From Saposhnikovia divaricata (taxonomy: Eukaryota; Streptophyta; Magnoliopsida; Apiales; Apiaceae), in the NCBI GenBank assembly GCA_036435485.1, contig CM071601.1, forward strand, positions 184,672,939 to 184,736,938: a stretch of DNA of 64,000 bases, read 5' to 3'. Position numbers and translations under genes: made by a program. The notes below the pieces were generated by a model. That model was not told the DNA's origin and did no database searches. It worked only from the letters and a program-made list of their open reading frames with translations. Numbering within the stretch: position 1 is the first letter of the stretch; each line of letters opens with the position of its first letter. Below are positions 1-12,344 of this stretch, in pieces.

Positions 1-1
1 T

Positions 2-3000
2 ATCCGTTCTATCCTGAATTGCTACAGGCTGTTCTACATACGACAGATCCGGCTGTAACTCAATAAGCTCGTACTCGATCACATGACTCAAATCTGGATG
101 ATATTTCTTGAGCATTGACACATGGAAGACATTGTGGATATGACTCATATGTGGCGGTAGGGCTAACTCATACGCGACTTTTCCAACCCGTCTTAAGATC
201 TCAAAAGGTCCTACGTATCTCGTACTGAGCTTTCCTTTCTTGCCAAACCTCGTAACTCCTTTCCAAGGTGAGACTTTCAACAACACTTTATCTCCTTCCT
301 TGAAATTCAGATCTTTCCTGTCTTGATCTGCATATTTCTTTTGTCTGTTTTGAGCGGCTATCAACCTTTTCTGAATGATTTCGACCTTTTCCTTCGTTTG
401 TTGCACTAGTTCTGATCCTAACACCTTACGCTCACCAACCTCATCCCAATATACAGGAGATCTACATTTCCTTCCATATAAAGCTTCGTATGGCGGCATC
501 CCAATACTAGCATGATAGCTGTTGTTGTAAGAGAATTCCACCAAAGGTAGGTGCTCGTCCCAACTTCCTTTAAAATCCAATGCACATGTTCGTAGCATAT
601 CTTCAATAGTTTGAATGGTTCGTTCACTCTGTCCGTCCGTCTGCGGATGATAGGCTGTACTCATCTTAAGCTCAGTTCCCAAACATTCTTGAAATTGTTT
701 CCAAAATCTGGAGTTGAAACGTGGATCTCGATCAGATACAATAGTTACTGGCACACCGTGACGCATAACCACTTCCTTCAAATACAGCTGTACCAACTTA
801 TCTAGTGAGAATCTTTCGTTGATTGGAAGAAAATGGGCAGATTTAGTCAAACGGTCTATGATTACCCAAATCGCATCATGATTGGCTTTCGTTCTTGGTA
901 ATCCAACCACGAAATCCATAGCCAGATGCTCCCATTTCCACTCAGGAATATCTAACGGCTGTAATAGTCCACTGGGCCTTTGATGTTCGGCTTTGACTCT
1001 TTGACATGTGTAACACTTACTAACCCATTCTGCAATCTCTCTTTTCATATCAGGCCACCAGAAATGTTCCTTCAGGTCTTGGTACATCTTCGTACTCCCC
1101 GGATGAATTGAATATCTTGAACTGTGAGCATCCCGCAAAATCTCATTCTTTAATTCTGGCACGTTGGGAATCCAAATCCTCGAAGAAAATCTTAAGATAC
1201 CCTTATCATCCTTCTGAGTGCAAATCTCTTCACCTGTCAATGTGTTCATATCTTGATTCATGATTTCCTCCTGACATCTTCGTATCTTTTCAAGTAACTC
1301 GGGTTGAAAGGTTATGGTATAACACTTACCACTGGTAGGTTCCGAGATCTGGACTTCTAATCTCAACTTTTCAAACTCCTTGAACAATTCCTTTGAGATG
1401 GTAAACATGTTCAGTCTCTCCTTTCTACTTAATGCGTCGGCCACTACATTCGCTCTCCCTGGGTGATAATTAATTGTGCAGTCATAATCCTTAATCAACT
1501 CTAACCATCGCCTTTGTCTCATGTTAAGCTCTCGTTGAGTGAAGATATACTTCAGACTTTTGTGGTCCGTGTAAATCTCACATTTTTCACCATATAGGTA
1601 GTGTCTCCAAATCTTTAGTGCGAATATAATTGCTGCTAACTCCAAATCGTGAGTCGGGTACTTCTGTTCATGAGGCTTTAATTGTCGAGAAGCATACGCA
1701 ATCACCTTTCCATGTTGCATCAATACACACCCTAATCCCTTGTATGAAGCATCACTGTAGATCACAAAGTTTCCTTGACTGTCTGGTAAGACTAACACTG
1801 GTGCTGTTACTAATTTTTTCTTTAATTCCCGGAAACTCTCTTCACACTTCTCATTCCATATGAACTTCTCATTTTTCCTAGTCAACCTGGTCAATGGTGA
1901 GGCAATCTTAGAAAAATCTTGAACAAACCTCCTATAATAACCAGCCAATCCCAAGAAACTTCTCACTTCGGTGGGCGTTCTCGGTCTGCTCCAATTCACC
2001 ACAGCTTCTATCTTTACAGGGTCAACTCTAATTCCTTCACTACTGATTATATGGCCTAGAAACTGCACCTCTTCCAACCAAAACTCACATTTTGAAAACT
2101 TGGCATACAACTTCTCTGCTCTCAATATTTCTAACGCAATCCTTAAATGTTCTGCATGATCTTCCCGGGTCTTGGAATATATCAAGATATCATCAATGAA
2201 AACTATCACAAATTTATCCAGATGCTTCCTAAAGACTCTATTCATAAGATCCATAAATGCTGCTGGGGCATTGGTTAATCCAAATGGCATCACTAAGAAT
2301 TCGTAATGTCCATACCTTGTGCGAAATGCCGTCTTTGGAATGTCTTCAGGTTTGATCTTTAATTGATGATAGCCCGATCTTAAATCAATCTTCGAGAAAT
2401 AAGCTGCTCCCTTAAGTTGATCAAACAAATCATCGATTCTAGGTAAGGGATATCTATTCTTGATGGTCAGCTTGTTGAGTTCTCGATAATCGATACACAA
2501 TCTCATACTACCATCCTTTTTCTTGACAAACAGCACAGGAGCTCCCCACGGTGATACACTTGGTCTTATGACTCCCTTATCTAAAAGTTCTTGTAATTGT
2601 GTTGCTAACTCTTTCATCTCCACCGGTGCCATCCTATATGGTGCTTTGGACACGGGTTCTGCTCCAGGTACTAGGTCTATAGCAAACTCCACTTCTCGAT
2701 CTGGAGGTAAACCGGGTAATTCTTCTGGAAAAACGTCGGGGAACTCGTTAACAATTGGTATATCTTCTATCTTCGGTGCTTGCTTCTCTACATCCGTCAC
2801 GTGTGCTAAATACGCTTCACAACCTTGTCTAAGTAACCTCTTGGCTTGCATAATACTCATAAATTTCTTCACCTGCCTTTGTCCTTGAAATATCACTTCC
2901 TTATCATCCTCCGCCTTTAATCTCACCTGCTTCTTTCTACACTCAATCTGTGCATCATAATCAGCCAACCAATCCATTCCTAAGATTACATCGAATTCTC

Positions 3001-4072
3001 CCAATTCGAAGGGTATCAAATTGGCATAGAAAAGGTAACCACCTATCTCTATATTACACTGAGGACACACTTGATTGACAGGGACTCTATCTTGGTTTGC
3101 CACCTCTATCACTAAAGCTTGCTCTAAAGGTCGAATTTCACATTGCAATTTACTAACAAACTTGTTGGAAATGAAAGACTTAGTAGCTCCAGAGTCAATT
3201 AAAACTTTAGCCTCTATTGAATTCACAGGAAGCGTACCTGCAACAACATCCATTTCTTGAACAGCATCCTGCATAGTCATGTTAAAGGTTCTGGCTCTAG
3301 GTTGAGACGTATGGGTCTGAGATGGAGGTCCAGTTATCCTCAGGGCATTTGCCGATGGGGGTCCGGCTATCCTTAAAACATTTCCTGACTGAACTGCCTC
3401 CTTGCAATCCTTAGCAATATGACCAACTTTCCCGCAGTTGTAGCATGTTATCCCTGATTTTGAAGTCGGGCACTCTCCCGCGTAATGTCCCTTCTTGTTG
3501 CATTTAAAACAAGTAATACTTAGTCTGTGGCAAACTCCCGAGTGCTTCTTCCCACAAGTTGTACATTCAGGTAAGGTTGGTCTGATTGCAAGCTGCTGAT
3601 TGGTATTCTGAAGACGTTTACCTTGACCACCGTTTCCATTCTTCGGTTTCTGAAAACCTCGGTTCCTGTCAAACCGACCCTCATTCCTTGGCTTGAACTT
3701 GTTATTATTATTGCCTTTTGGGTTCTGACTTCCCTCAGTACTTTCTATCTTCCTTTTCTTTCCAGCTTTCTCTTTCTGATACAATTCACTTTCACCTTCA
3801 ACAATCATAGCCTTCTCCACTACCATTGCATAGTTCTCTAACTGAAACACCGCCACCTTACTACGTATCCATGGCTTTAGACCCTGTTGAAATCTTTTAG
3901 CTTTCTTTGCCTCAGTATTAACGTACTCAGGAACAAACCTTGCTAACTCTGTGAATCTTGCCTCGTATTCTGCCACACTCATGTTTTCTTGTTTTAATTC
4001 TAAAAACTGAATCTCCAGCTGATCTTGCATATACCTTGGAAGATACTTCTCGAGAAATAACTCGGTGAATCC
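2..4072 (-). CDS. E1 gag C-terminal half plus pol polyprotein (PR-RT-RH-IN-chromodomain), 3' end off window
   Basis: This frame carries the rest of gag and all of pol needed for replication of E1. In order it shows three zinc-knuckle motifs, among them CFKCNKKGHYAGEC (about 3470-3510) and CYNCGKVGHIAKDC (about 3405-3446); a protease site DSGATKSF (about 3180-3196); RT with FIDDILIYSK (about 2172-2210); RNase H with SDASYKGLG (about 1745-1770); and an integrase with an HHCC zinc domain and a DDE core. The last visible residues resemble the start of a Tekay-type chromodomain. I saw no in-frame stop from the gag frameshift to the window edge. The gag start codon (4446) is in another frame, so the copy needs one indel explained near 4073-4080 before it could make a full polyprotein. 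Function is known from the Ty3/gypsy family; activity here is unproven. Confidence 0.85.
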
Positions 4073-4446
4073 TGCCATGTGATCACTCCATCACCTTGCA
4101 ACAGTTTTGTTGACTCCCACCAATAATTTGCTTCAGCTTTCAAAAAGTAACTAGCATATTCCGTCTTCTGATCTTCTCCTACCCTAACCAACGCAAAAGC
4201 TTTTTCCATTTCATTAAGCCAAGCCTTAGCTTCTATAGGGTTGACAGTACCTTTGAACTCTGGAGGGTGTACGGCTTGAAAAGCTTTGAAGGTCACAATT
4301 GGTTGGGCGGGTCGTTGCTGAGCTAGTGCGGCTGTCTGTTGTTGAAGAAGTTGGAGAATTTGAGTCATAGTCGGGTCAACTGGATTTTGGTTGCCAGTGT
4401 TCTGGTTTTCAGGATTTGTAGCAGTTGTTTTCTTCTTTGGAGGCAT
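4000..4446 (-). pseudogene. E1 gag N-terminal part, ended by a frameshift
   Basis: The ORF starts MPPKKKTTATNPENQ and runs through the gag core, including a retrotransposon-gag stretch ending in YWWESTKLLQGDGVITW. After TGG at 4075-4077 the reading frame that continues the gag family pattern is shifted by one base (next codon 4070-4072), so the ORF reads about 25 unrelated residues and stops at 4000. A single base deletion near 4073-4075 explains this. The C-terminal gag half with the zinc knuckles continues in the other frame. Start choice: first ATG after the leader. Whether the shift is a mutation or a programmed frameshift cannot be told from one copy; the position, inside the folded gag core, argues for mutation. 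Confidence 0.8.
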
Positions 4447-4928
4447 GATTCTGATAAGAAAACAAGAAACTTATTAAGCAACAGGCTAATATATACAAAA
4501 TAAGGTTTTTCGAATCCTGGATTTGAGTTACCTATGTTCACAAGAATTTTAACGGGATAAAGAACCAAGGAAGCATAGGTATTATCTTGAGCAAGTAATT
4601 CTAACAGGAGATATTTAGGCAACTCAGAATTGTAATAAAAGATGTGCAGATAACGAGAAAATAAAGGTCATGGTACCAACAAAGTTAAGATAACACAACA
4701 GTTTCAGAGTTCAAGGTACACTGTTAACCATCCTACTACAAAAATAAATACCGAGGATAATCTCAATCATCCACCATCTGCGATAACGATATAGCGAGTA
4801 AAGAAATTATTAAAGCGATAAAAGAATATCCTAAACCTACTACCTACTATCCTAATGATAACCTACACCTATCGCTCATATCCTATACCTATACCTAATC
4901 CTGGCTTGTTTCAGTGACCAAAACCTGA
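4447..4928 (-). other. E1 untranslated leader between PBS and gag
   Basis: About 480 bases between the primer binding site and the gag ATG. I see no convincing coding sequence; small ORFs here look fortuitous. It would hold packaging signals in a working element, but none can be identified by eye. Confidence 0.6.
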
Positions 4929-4942
4929 TGGCTCTGATACCA
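4929..4942 (-). other. E1 primer binding site, initiator tRNA-Met
   Basis: Minus-strand TGGTATCAGAGCCA lies three bases inside the LTR end (4946). It matches the 3' end complement of plant initiator tRNA-Met, the usual primer of chromoviruses. Confidence 0.9.
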
Positions 4943-5924
4943 ACCTGTAACGCCCCGACTTCCCAATACTAAAAATATACTTTTATAATAAATTATTGGA
5001 TTTAATTAGATAAAATGGTTTTTTTTTTATTATTATTTTTTTTTATACAGGGGGATTTTTAAAAATTTCGGCATGAAGTATTCGTAATATGGACTATCCA
5101 CCTGTATTTTGAACCAACCAAATTCATAAAAAGAAAATAACTGCAATTCCAACTACTTAAGAAACATAACACCTGTTCAACCTGTCCTAACCGATCAGGT
5201 GAACCATACCACTATGCCCTCCCGATCATAAAACAAGATCGGGGCACACAACCAAAATTAAATACATACAAGCTGATAACCAGACATTAAATCATAATAC
5301 AACACCCCACTACTAACCCGGATCTCTAACAGGTAGTGGTATGAAACAAGCAACTACTAACTAAGTTATTACATTACAATACTAAAATCTTAATTAAAAG
5401 ATACATACACTCCACAAATATAAATACAACCAACTATAACTATTACACAATTCTCTACTGATACCCAAAAGTCCAACCTTGTACTAGAGCCAAACTAGTC
5501 TGTCTACAGCCCACAACAAGTTCTTCTCCTGATATAGCTCCTACGTCGTATCCTTTTCTTCCTTAACTGAAAAAGGGTTATAAACAACAATAAGTGAGCC
5601 AAATGCTCAGCAAGTAACAATATAGATGCCAAAATAAAAATCAACAACAAGAGTACGGATACAACGATATAAGAATCATTCTCTGAGTTTTTCCAAAGTT
5701 TGGCAAATTTGTAATTCATTCCCAAAAATAGGGAGAGAGAGAGAGAAATGAATTTCTCTTTTTATATCAAATTTCCCACCTTTAAAACATTTTAATTAAT
5801 TTAAGCATTTTATTAAAATCGGACAATACGGGTGATCAGCCACGTAATGTCCCCATACCGGACACTAGGTCCCTCTGGACTTTGAAAATTGGGTTCCCAA
5901 TTAGGCAACACATTGGCCTCTATT

Positions 5925-6006
5925 GCTGGACTAGGACCACCCTAGCCTCTTACGCCAAATTAAAAAGCTGGACTAGGACCACCCTAGCCTCTTACGCTAA
6001 TTTAAA
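5925..6006. repeat. 42 bp tandem duplication in E1 LTR
   Basis: GCTGGACTAGGACCACCCTA starts at 5925 and again at 5967, followed each time by GCCTCTTACGC. The two units are almost identical, so the duplication is young relative to the LTR. Confidence 0.9.
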
Positions 6007-6038
6007 ATAATTAATTAAATGTCCATAAAGTAAAGCAA

Positions 6039-6571
6039 GTTTCGATGAATGGAATTCTTAGGCAATAATTCAGAGCAGGGGATTTATTCTGTTTAACTTC
6101 AAGAATAAGTGACTGAAAGTCAAGTAAGAAATCTAATTTAATTGCATAAGGTTCGCGAGGTAGGGTTCAAGTGTGATTCACAGGTATTTAAAAATAAAGG
6201 TTTATCAAGTTATGACCATTTTAGAGGTGTAATACAAGGCGGTATCGAACAAGGTATGGCTCGGGAAAAAAAATAGGAGTATAATCAATAATGGTGAACA
6301 AAAAGTGCTGGAATAATTAAGGGTTTTAAATTTAACCAAAACGAGTTTCGATAAACAGAACTCTTATATAATAATTCGGGGTAGGAAGATATTCGGTTCA
6401 GTTTAAAGAATAAAGAACTAAATGTCGCTTGAGCAATCCAGATTAATTATTTAAGATCTGCAAGACAGGGTTCAAGGATGATTCACAAATATTTAAAGAT
6501 AATGATTTATCAATCTCTTGTCATTCTAGAGGGGTAATTCAAGGTGGTGTCAAACATGATATAGCTCGAGG
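6039..6571. repeat. 306 bp-period diverged tandem duplication in E1 LTR
   Basis: A block beginning GTTTCGAT at 6039-6266 recurs at 6345-6571. Shared landmarks include the ATAATTC, TTCAAG, GGGTTCAAG and GATTCACA stretches and a final TAGAGG...GGTAT/GGTGT...GCTCGRG. Divergence is high, so this is an old duplication that helped enlarge the LTR. Confidence 0.75.
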
Positions 6572-6840
6572 AAAAATAGAAATTTAAGCAATAAGGGAAA
6601 TTAATTAATTAGGGACATAATAAGAATTAGGGATTTGGAGTTTAGTTTCAGGTTTATAAGGTGTATTTAGGTTAGTGCAGATTAAAGAATTAAGCATGAA
6701 TTAAGGTTTGAGCTAATACAAAAGGTATAACATACAACGGGGTTTATAATTCAACAAGAATTAATATAAGGAGGGAGTGAAGTAGTTGAAAAACAACAAT
6801 CTATAAGGGTAACAAGAAAGTATAAAGGATTATGCAATAG

Positions 6841-7015
6841 TTAATAGGGTTTAAACAGTGTACTGCAAAGGATTCAACAATTTCTGGAGAGAAACAACAT
6901 TAAGTTATGAGAATTTAAACGATGAATAATTAATAAGGTTTAAACAGTGTAGTGCAAGGGATTCTACAATTAACTTGAAGGAAACGACAAGAAATTATGA
7001 GAATTTAAACAACAA
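6841..7015. repeat. 89 bp tandem duplication in E1 LTR
   Basis: TTAATAGGGTTTAAACAGTG at 6841 is repeated as TTAATAAGGTTTAAACAGTG at 6930, each followed by GCAA(A/G)GGATTC and by ATTATGAGAATTTAAAC-like text. Confidence 0.8.
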
Positions 7016-8904
7016 TTCATGTATAATTGAAAGAACCTGAACTGAAATAAAAGGTTCGAGTTACTTGCCTTAACCAAATATTTCCACGCTGGTCACTTAG
7101 CTCAAAAACTCTCAGCCTTTGCCTTTCCTTTATCCCTTAAGTCTACGCTCTTCGAATCTACACATATAAAAACACTACTTCAGAATTCTATAAAATACTC
7201 GACGTTCGTCTTTGAACATTTACCCTTAATCTACCCTTGCGTTAACCCATGACCACTAACATAAATAACTAAATATATATATATAACTTACATCATACAT
7301 ACTTATCAAACAACTTACCATTATTAGCTAAGCAACTAAACACATAGCATCTATGACATGAAATCATATAAGCCCCTTAAGCATTTAATACATAATACAA
7401 GCTTAACTTTAAAAACAACTTAAAATCTTATACTATAGATTTTATGACCTATAATTCTAACAAAAATCGCGCAGAGTTTCCTTTATAAAATGGACTATCC
7501 CGTCGGAGTTCAACCGACTCAAATCATAATCAAATACATCCGATGGATTACAAATCCACCTACAAGCCCAAAGGATTTCTAATTATAATCTCTATGTACC
7601 AATAACACTTTCACTTCATACGAATAAATTATACCTATCGACAAATAACAATTTAATTCATTTTTGAATAAAATTACCAAATCATACTTAAACAATTTCT
7701 AAAATCACATAATTCATCATAATCCAATAATTCATCCTTATACAAATAAAATTCGAATTTTCAGAATCCTCAAACAATCATATATTATCATATCAACACA
7801 ACAATTTAACAATCCCTTTCGACTGTCATCTAAATGGAATCACCAAATATATTCAGCTAATTAACAGTAACATCGTAAGATCAAGGACAAGAACAGCCAG
7901 CTAATACTCACAATCCACACACTGTCATACTCACCCACGCGACACACACCCATACTGTTTTACACACACACACCATCATCTATACATACGACTTGAATGT
8001 ACACGCACTCATACGGTTTCTCACACACCCACTACGCACACACACCACTCACGGATACATATACACGCACAGCAACTACACAGCAGGTAGAGGAAAAGAA
8101 AAAGAAAAGTGGAGGGAGGTGATTACCAGAGAGAGAGAGAGCTTGAGAGAGATAAATCGGGGAGAGAAGAGAATTAGAGAGGAAGAGATGAGAGATTTCT
8201 TTTTCTTTTTGAGAGGAGACCACAACCCACACTCAAGAAAAAAACTCGGAAGAATCTAGAGAGATTGAGACACTCGACTAAAAACAGAACCCAGGCAAAG
8301 AAATTGGGAATTTAGGGATTTAATAGTCATAATTTCACAAAGCTGAAAATAAATAAAAACCACTTAAATCACTTCTAAAAAAAATCGTAATAAAATAGAA
8401 AATTGGTGAAACATTAATCTTTAAATTTTTAAAATGAAGAATATGAAATTACAAACACCCAGATATTTTTAAAATATTTTTAGGATCGGAAATGAATTAA
8501 ATATGAATTTTACAAGTTTAGATCCTTAAAATCCAATATATTTCAAAAAAATCATTTTAAAATACATAAACACCCAAATTAATACACCCAATAATTTTAA
8601 AAACTAATTAAATATACAAAGATGATATTACAAAAGATTTCATGATTTTTAATAACTCCGGTAATTTTATAAAATTCTCAGAAGATAAATAAAACATGAT
8701 TCAAATAGAATTTAATCCCCAAAAATAAAAATAAAAATACGTAGACTTTTCTGACACATATAAATCATCAAATAAACCCACAAAACGAAATCACACCTAT
8801 TTCACTTCCTAAAAAAATAATCACGTCACATAATTCACATTTAATAATAAATAAATAATTATAAATATCACAGAAATTTCTAAGGCGTTATAAGAACCTT
8901 CAAC

Positions 8905-11900
8905 ATGACAGTGAGAGATGCCATCGATAACATCAATGTGATCGCAGGTACGCTTTTAGTAAATTCTGAGGATGCGTGTGTTCTAGTTGATTCTGGAACT
9001 ACCAAATCTTTTATTTCTGAGAACTTCATGAATAAGTTGAATCTTGAGTCTGTGCCCTTAGAGGGAATTCTGAATATAGAAGTAGCTAATCAGGAAGTCA
9101 TACCAGTGAACCGATTGTGTCCGAATTGTTCCATAGAGATACATGGGCAACGTTTTGATGCAGACCTCATTCCTTTTAAGTTAGGAGAATTTGACGTAAT
9201 CCTAGGGATGGATTGATTATCACGTTATGATGCTCAAATAGATTGTCGTCGTAAGAAGGTCGGCTTAAGTGGACCTAACGGTATAAGTATTTCGTTTCAC
9301 GGACGGAAACCGACTAAGGATTTCCTGTCAATAATTCAAGCTAAAAGATTACTTCAGCAAGGATGTCAAGCCTATCTAGCTTATGTGATAGATACTAAGA
9401 AACAGACCCCTATGATCGAGGAGGTTCCTGTAGTTAATCAGTTTAGAGATGTTTTTCCCGACGAGTTGCCTGGAATTCCACCAGATCGAGAGATAGAATT
9501 CATGATTGATCTAGAACCAGGAACCGCACCAATTTCAAAGGCGCCGTACAGAATGGCACTAGTGGAAATGAAGGAATTGGCAACACAGTTGCAAGAGTTA
9601 CTTGACAAAGGTGTAATTAGACCAAGTGTATCCCCGTGGGGAGCTCCAGTATTGTTCGTGAAGAAGAAGGACAGAACTATGCGACTATGTATTGATTACC
9701 GTGAACTGAACAAGATGACCATCAAGAACAGGTACCCTCTACCTCGGATCGATGATTTGTTTGACCAATTTAAGGGAGCTATATATTTTTTGAAGATTGA
9801 TTTGAGATCCGGCTATCATCAACTAAAGATCAAGCTTGAGGATATTCCTAAGACTACCTTTAGGACCCGATATTGACATTACGAGTTCCTAGTTATGTCT
9901 TTTGGATTGATGAATGCGCCAGCTGCTTTCATGGATTTAATGAATCATGTGTTAAAGAAGTACTTGGATATGTTCGTGATTTTATTTATTGATGACATCT
10001 TGATATATTCGAAGTCTCCTGAGGAACATACTGAACACCTCCGTTTGGTTTTGGAAGCGTTGAGAAAGGAAAAGTTATATGCAAAGTTTTCGAAGTGCGA
10101 ATTCTGGCTGAAAGAAGTTCAATTTTTAGGACACATTATGAGCGGCGAAGGGATTTCTGTAGACCCCGTAAAGATAGAACCCGTAGCAAATTGGGAGACA
10201 CCCAAGACTCCAACAGAGGTTAGAAGTTTTCTTGGATTGGCCGGATACTATCGTAGATTTGTGAAGGATTTCTCAAAGATAGCTACGCCACTGACTCGAC
10301 TTACCAGAAAGAGTGAAAAGTTTGAATGGACCCCCAAATGCGAAGACAGCTTTCAGGAATTGAAGGAGAGATTGACTACTGCCCCGGTATTGACCTTACC
10401 TGATGAGAAAGGCGATTTCGTGATTTTCAGCGAAGCTTCTCACAATGGTTTAGGATGTGTTCTGATGCAACACGAGAAAGTAATAGCTTACGCCTCTCGA
10501 CAACTGAAGGAATATGAGTCCCGTTACCCTACTCAAGATTTAGAACTTGCTATTATTGTTTTTGCCCTCAAGATTTGGAGACATTACCTTTACAGAGAGA
10601 AATTCGAGATTTACACGGATCACAAGAGCTTAAAGTATATATTCACGCAGAAGGAATTAAATATGAGATAGAGAAGATGGTTAGAACTGATGAAAGACTA
10701 TGATTGTCCGATAAATTACCACCCAGGGAAGGCTAATGTTGTAGCGGATGCTTTAAGTAGAAAGGAAATACTCAACCTGTTGACAACTTCAGAAGAATTA
10801 GTCAAAGAATTTGAGAAAATGGAATTAGAGATTAGGGTCCCAGTCCAAAATAATGAAAGAGTTTACAGCATTCAGTTTCAGCCAGAGTTACTCGAGAAGA
10901 TTCGCCATTGTCAGGAACAAGTAATGGAAAAAAGAAGATCAGAGTTGACCGGAGAAGAATTTCTGAGTTCAAAAGATGATAAGGGAATTAAGCGATTTGC
11001 ATCGAGAATATGGATTCCTAATGTTACGGAGTAAAAGGATGCAATTATGAGCGAAGCGCATAACTCGAGACATTCCATTCACCTACGGAGCACAAAAATG
11101 TATCAAGACATCAAGCAAAACTATTGGTGGCCTAACATGAAGAGAGAGATTGCAGAATGGGTAAGCAAGTGTTTGACCTGTCAGAAAGTGAAAGCCGAAC
11201 ATCAACGACCAAGTGGACTTTTACAACCCTTAGAGATACCCGAGTGGAAATGGGAACATATTACCATGGATTTTGTCGTAGGATTGCCCCGAACTAGAGC
11301 CAGTCATGATGCGATTTGGGTTATCGTCGACCGACTCACTAAATCTGCGCATTTCCTACCAATTAGTGATAAGTACTTCGTGGAGAAATTAGTGAACATA
11401 TACTTAAAGGAAATTGTAGTTCGTCATGGAGTGCCTATTTCAATTGTTTATGATAGAGATGCCCGTTTTACTTCATGATTTTGGAAGAGTTTTCAGGAAT
11501 GTCTTGGCACGAAGTTAAATCTGAGCACTGCATATCATCCACAGACCGACGGACAAAGTGAAAGGATAATTCAAACAGTTGAAGATATGTTGAGAGCCTG
11601 TGTACTTGATTTAAAAGGAAGTTAGGGTGATCATTTGCCCCTAGTTGAGTTTGCTTACAACAATAGTTACCATTCCAGCATAGGTATGGCACCATATGAA
11701 GCATCGTACGGGAGAAAGTGTAGATCACCTCTATACTGGGATGAGGTAGGAGAGAGGAAGATACTAGGACAAGAACTACTTCAACAAACTAAGCAAGCAA
11801 TCGAAGTTATTCGAAAAAGGTTAGTTGCAGCTCAGGATCGACAAAGGAAGTATGTGAATCAAAAGATAAAGGACAAAGCATTCGAAGTGGGAGATAAAGT

Positions 11901-12306
11901 GATGCTGAAGGTTTCACCTTGGAAGGGAGTTATGAGATTCGGAAAGAAAGGGAAGTTGAGTCCCAGATATATAGGACCTTTTGAGATTCTCAAGAAGATA
12001 GGACCCCTAGCTTATCAGTTGGCACCTCCAGACCTCCAGCATATTCATGATGTGTTTCATGTTTCTGCGTTAAGAGAATACCATTCTGATTTCAGACATG
12101 TTATAACCTACGAACCAGTGGAAATTCGTCCTGATTTGACATACGAGGAACAACCAGTACAGATCCTAGACTACAAAGTGCAAGTGTTAAGAACTAAGAA
12201 AGTAAATTTAGTGAAAGTACTTTGGAGAAACTACCAAATTGAGGAAGCCATGTGGGAATTAGAAAGCGAAATGCGGAATAAATATCCTGAATTGTTTACT
12301 GCGTAA
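8905..12306 (+). pseudogene. E2 pol remnant (PR-RT-RH-IN-chromodomain) with six stop codons
   Basis: One reading frame carries the whole pol: protease DSGTTKSF (about 8989-9012), RT with LFIDDILIYSK (about 9984-10014), RNase H (about 10400-10650), integrase with zinc domain (about 11050-11190) and DDE core, and a chromodomain-like tail (about 12150-12303). Stops interrupt it at 9214 (TGA), 9874 (TGA), 10669 (TAG), 11032 (TAA), 11476 (TGA) and 11623 (TAG); all pieces remain in the same frame. Compared with E1, four of the six fit C-to-T or G-to-A changes (a tryptophan codon twice, CAG-like and CGA-like codons once each), as expected after cytosine methylation; two are transversions. In RNase H the usual SDAS reads SEAS. 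The true start is upstream of E1, so 8905 is only the first visible ATG. Confidence 0.88.
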
Positions 12307-12332
12307 TTTTGATTCCGAGGACGGAATCCTAT

Positions 12333-12344
12333 AAGGGGGGAAGA
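12333..12344 (+). other. E2 polypurine tract
   Basis: AAGGGGGGAAGA lies directly before the 3' LTR (12346) and primes plus-strand synthesis in LTR elements. Confidence 0.85.

Larger units (their letters stand above)
1..8892 (-). mobile_element. E1: Ty3/gypsy chromovirus, Tekay-type, 3' end off window
   Basis: Reading right to left, this element shows a 5' LTR (8892-4946), a primer binding site, a leader, gag and pol (protease, RT, RNase H, integrase and the start of a chromodomain at the window edge). The 3' LTR lies left of position 1. Domain order PR-RT-RH-IN, the chromodomain-like tail and the very long LTR fit the Tekay/Del chromovirus clade. It is inserted in the protease region of E2: the sequence at 8893 onward (AGAACCTTCAACATGAC) matches E1's own protease upstream region and continues as E2 pol. 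AGAAC at 8893-8897 is the expected right copy of the 5 bp target duplication; the left copy is out of view. The LTR begins TA instead of TG, a likely transition. Confidence 0.9.
4946..8892 (-). repeat. E1 5' LTR, about 3.95 kb
   Basis: On the minus strand the LTR starts at 8892 (TATAACGCC, expected TGTAACGCC) and ends GGGGCGTTACA at 4946, next to the primer binding site. The ends form the short inverted repeat typical of this clade. There is no long coding frame. Its length is partly due to internal tandem duplications (listed separately). A purine-rich stretch (about 8085-8260) and CA-rich runs (about 7950-8060) lie near its 5' end on the minus strand. Confidence 0.85.

Noticed and set aside
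1630..3841. Several plus-strand frames of 60-120 codons opposite E1 pol
   Set aside because: They are antisense shadows of a conserved pol frame, with no start context or family resemblance.
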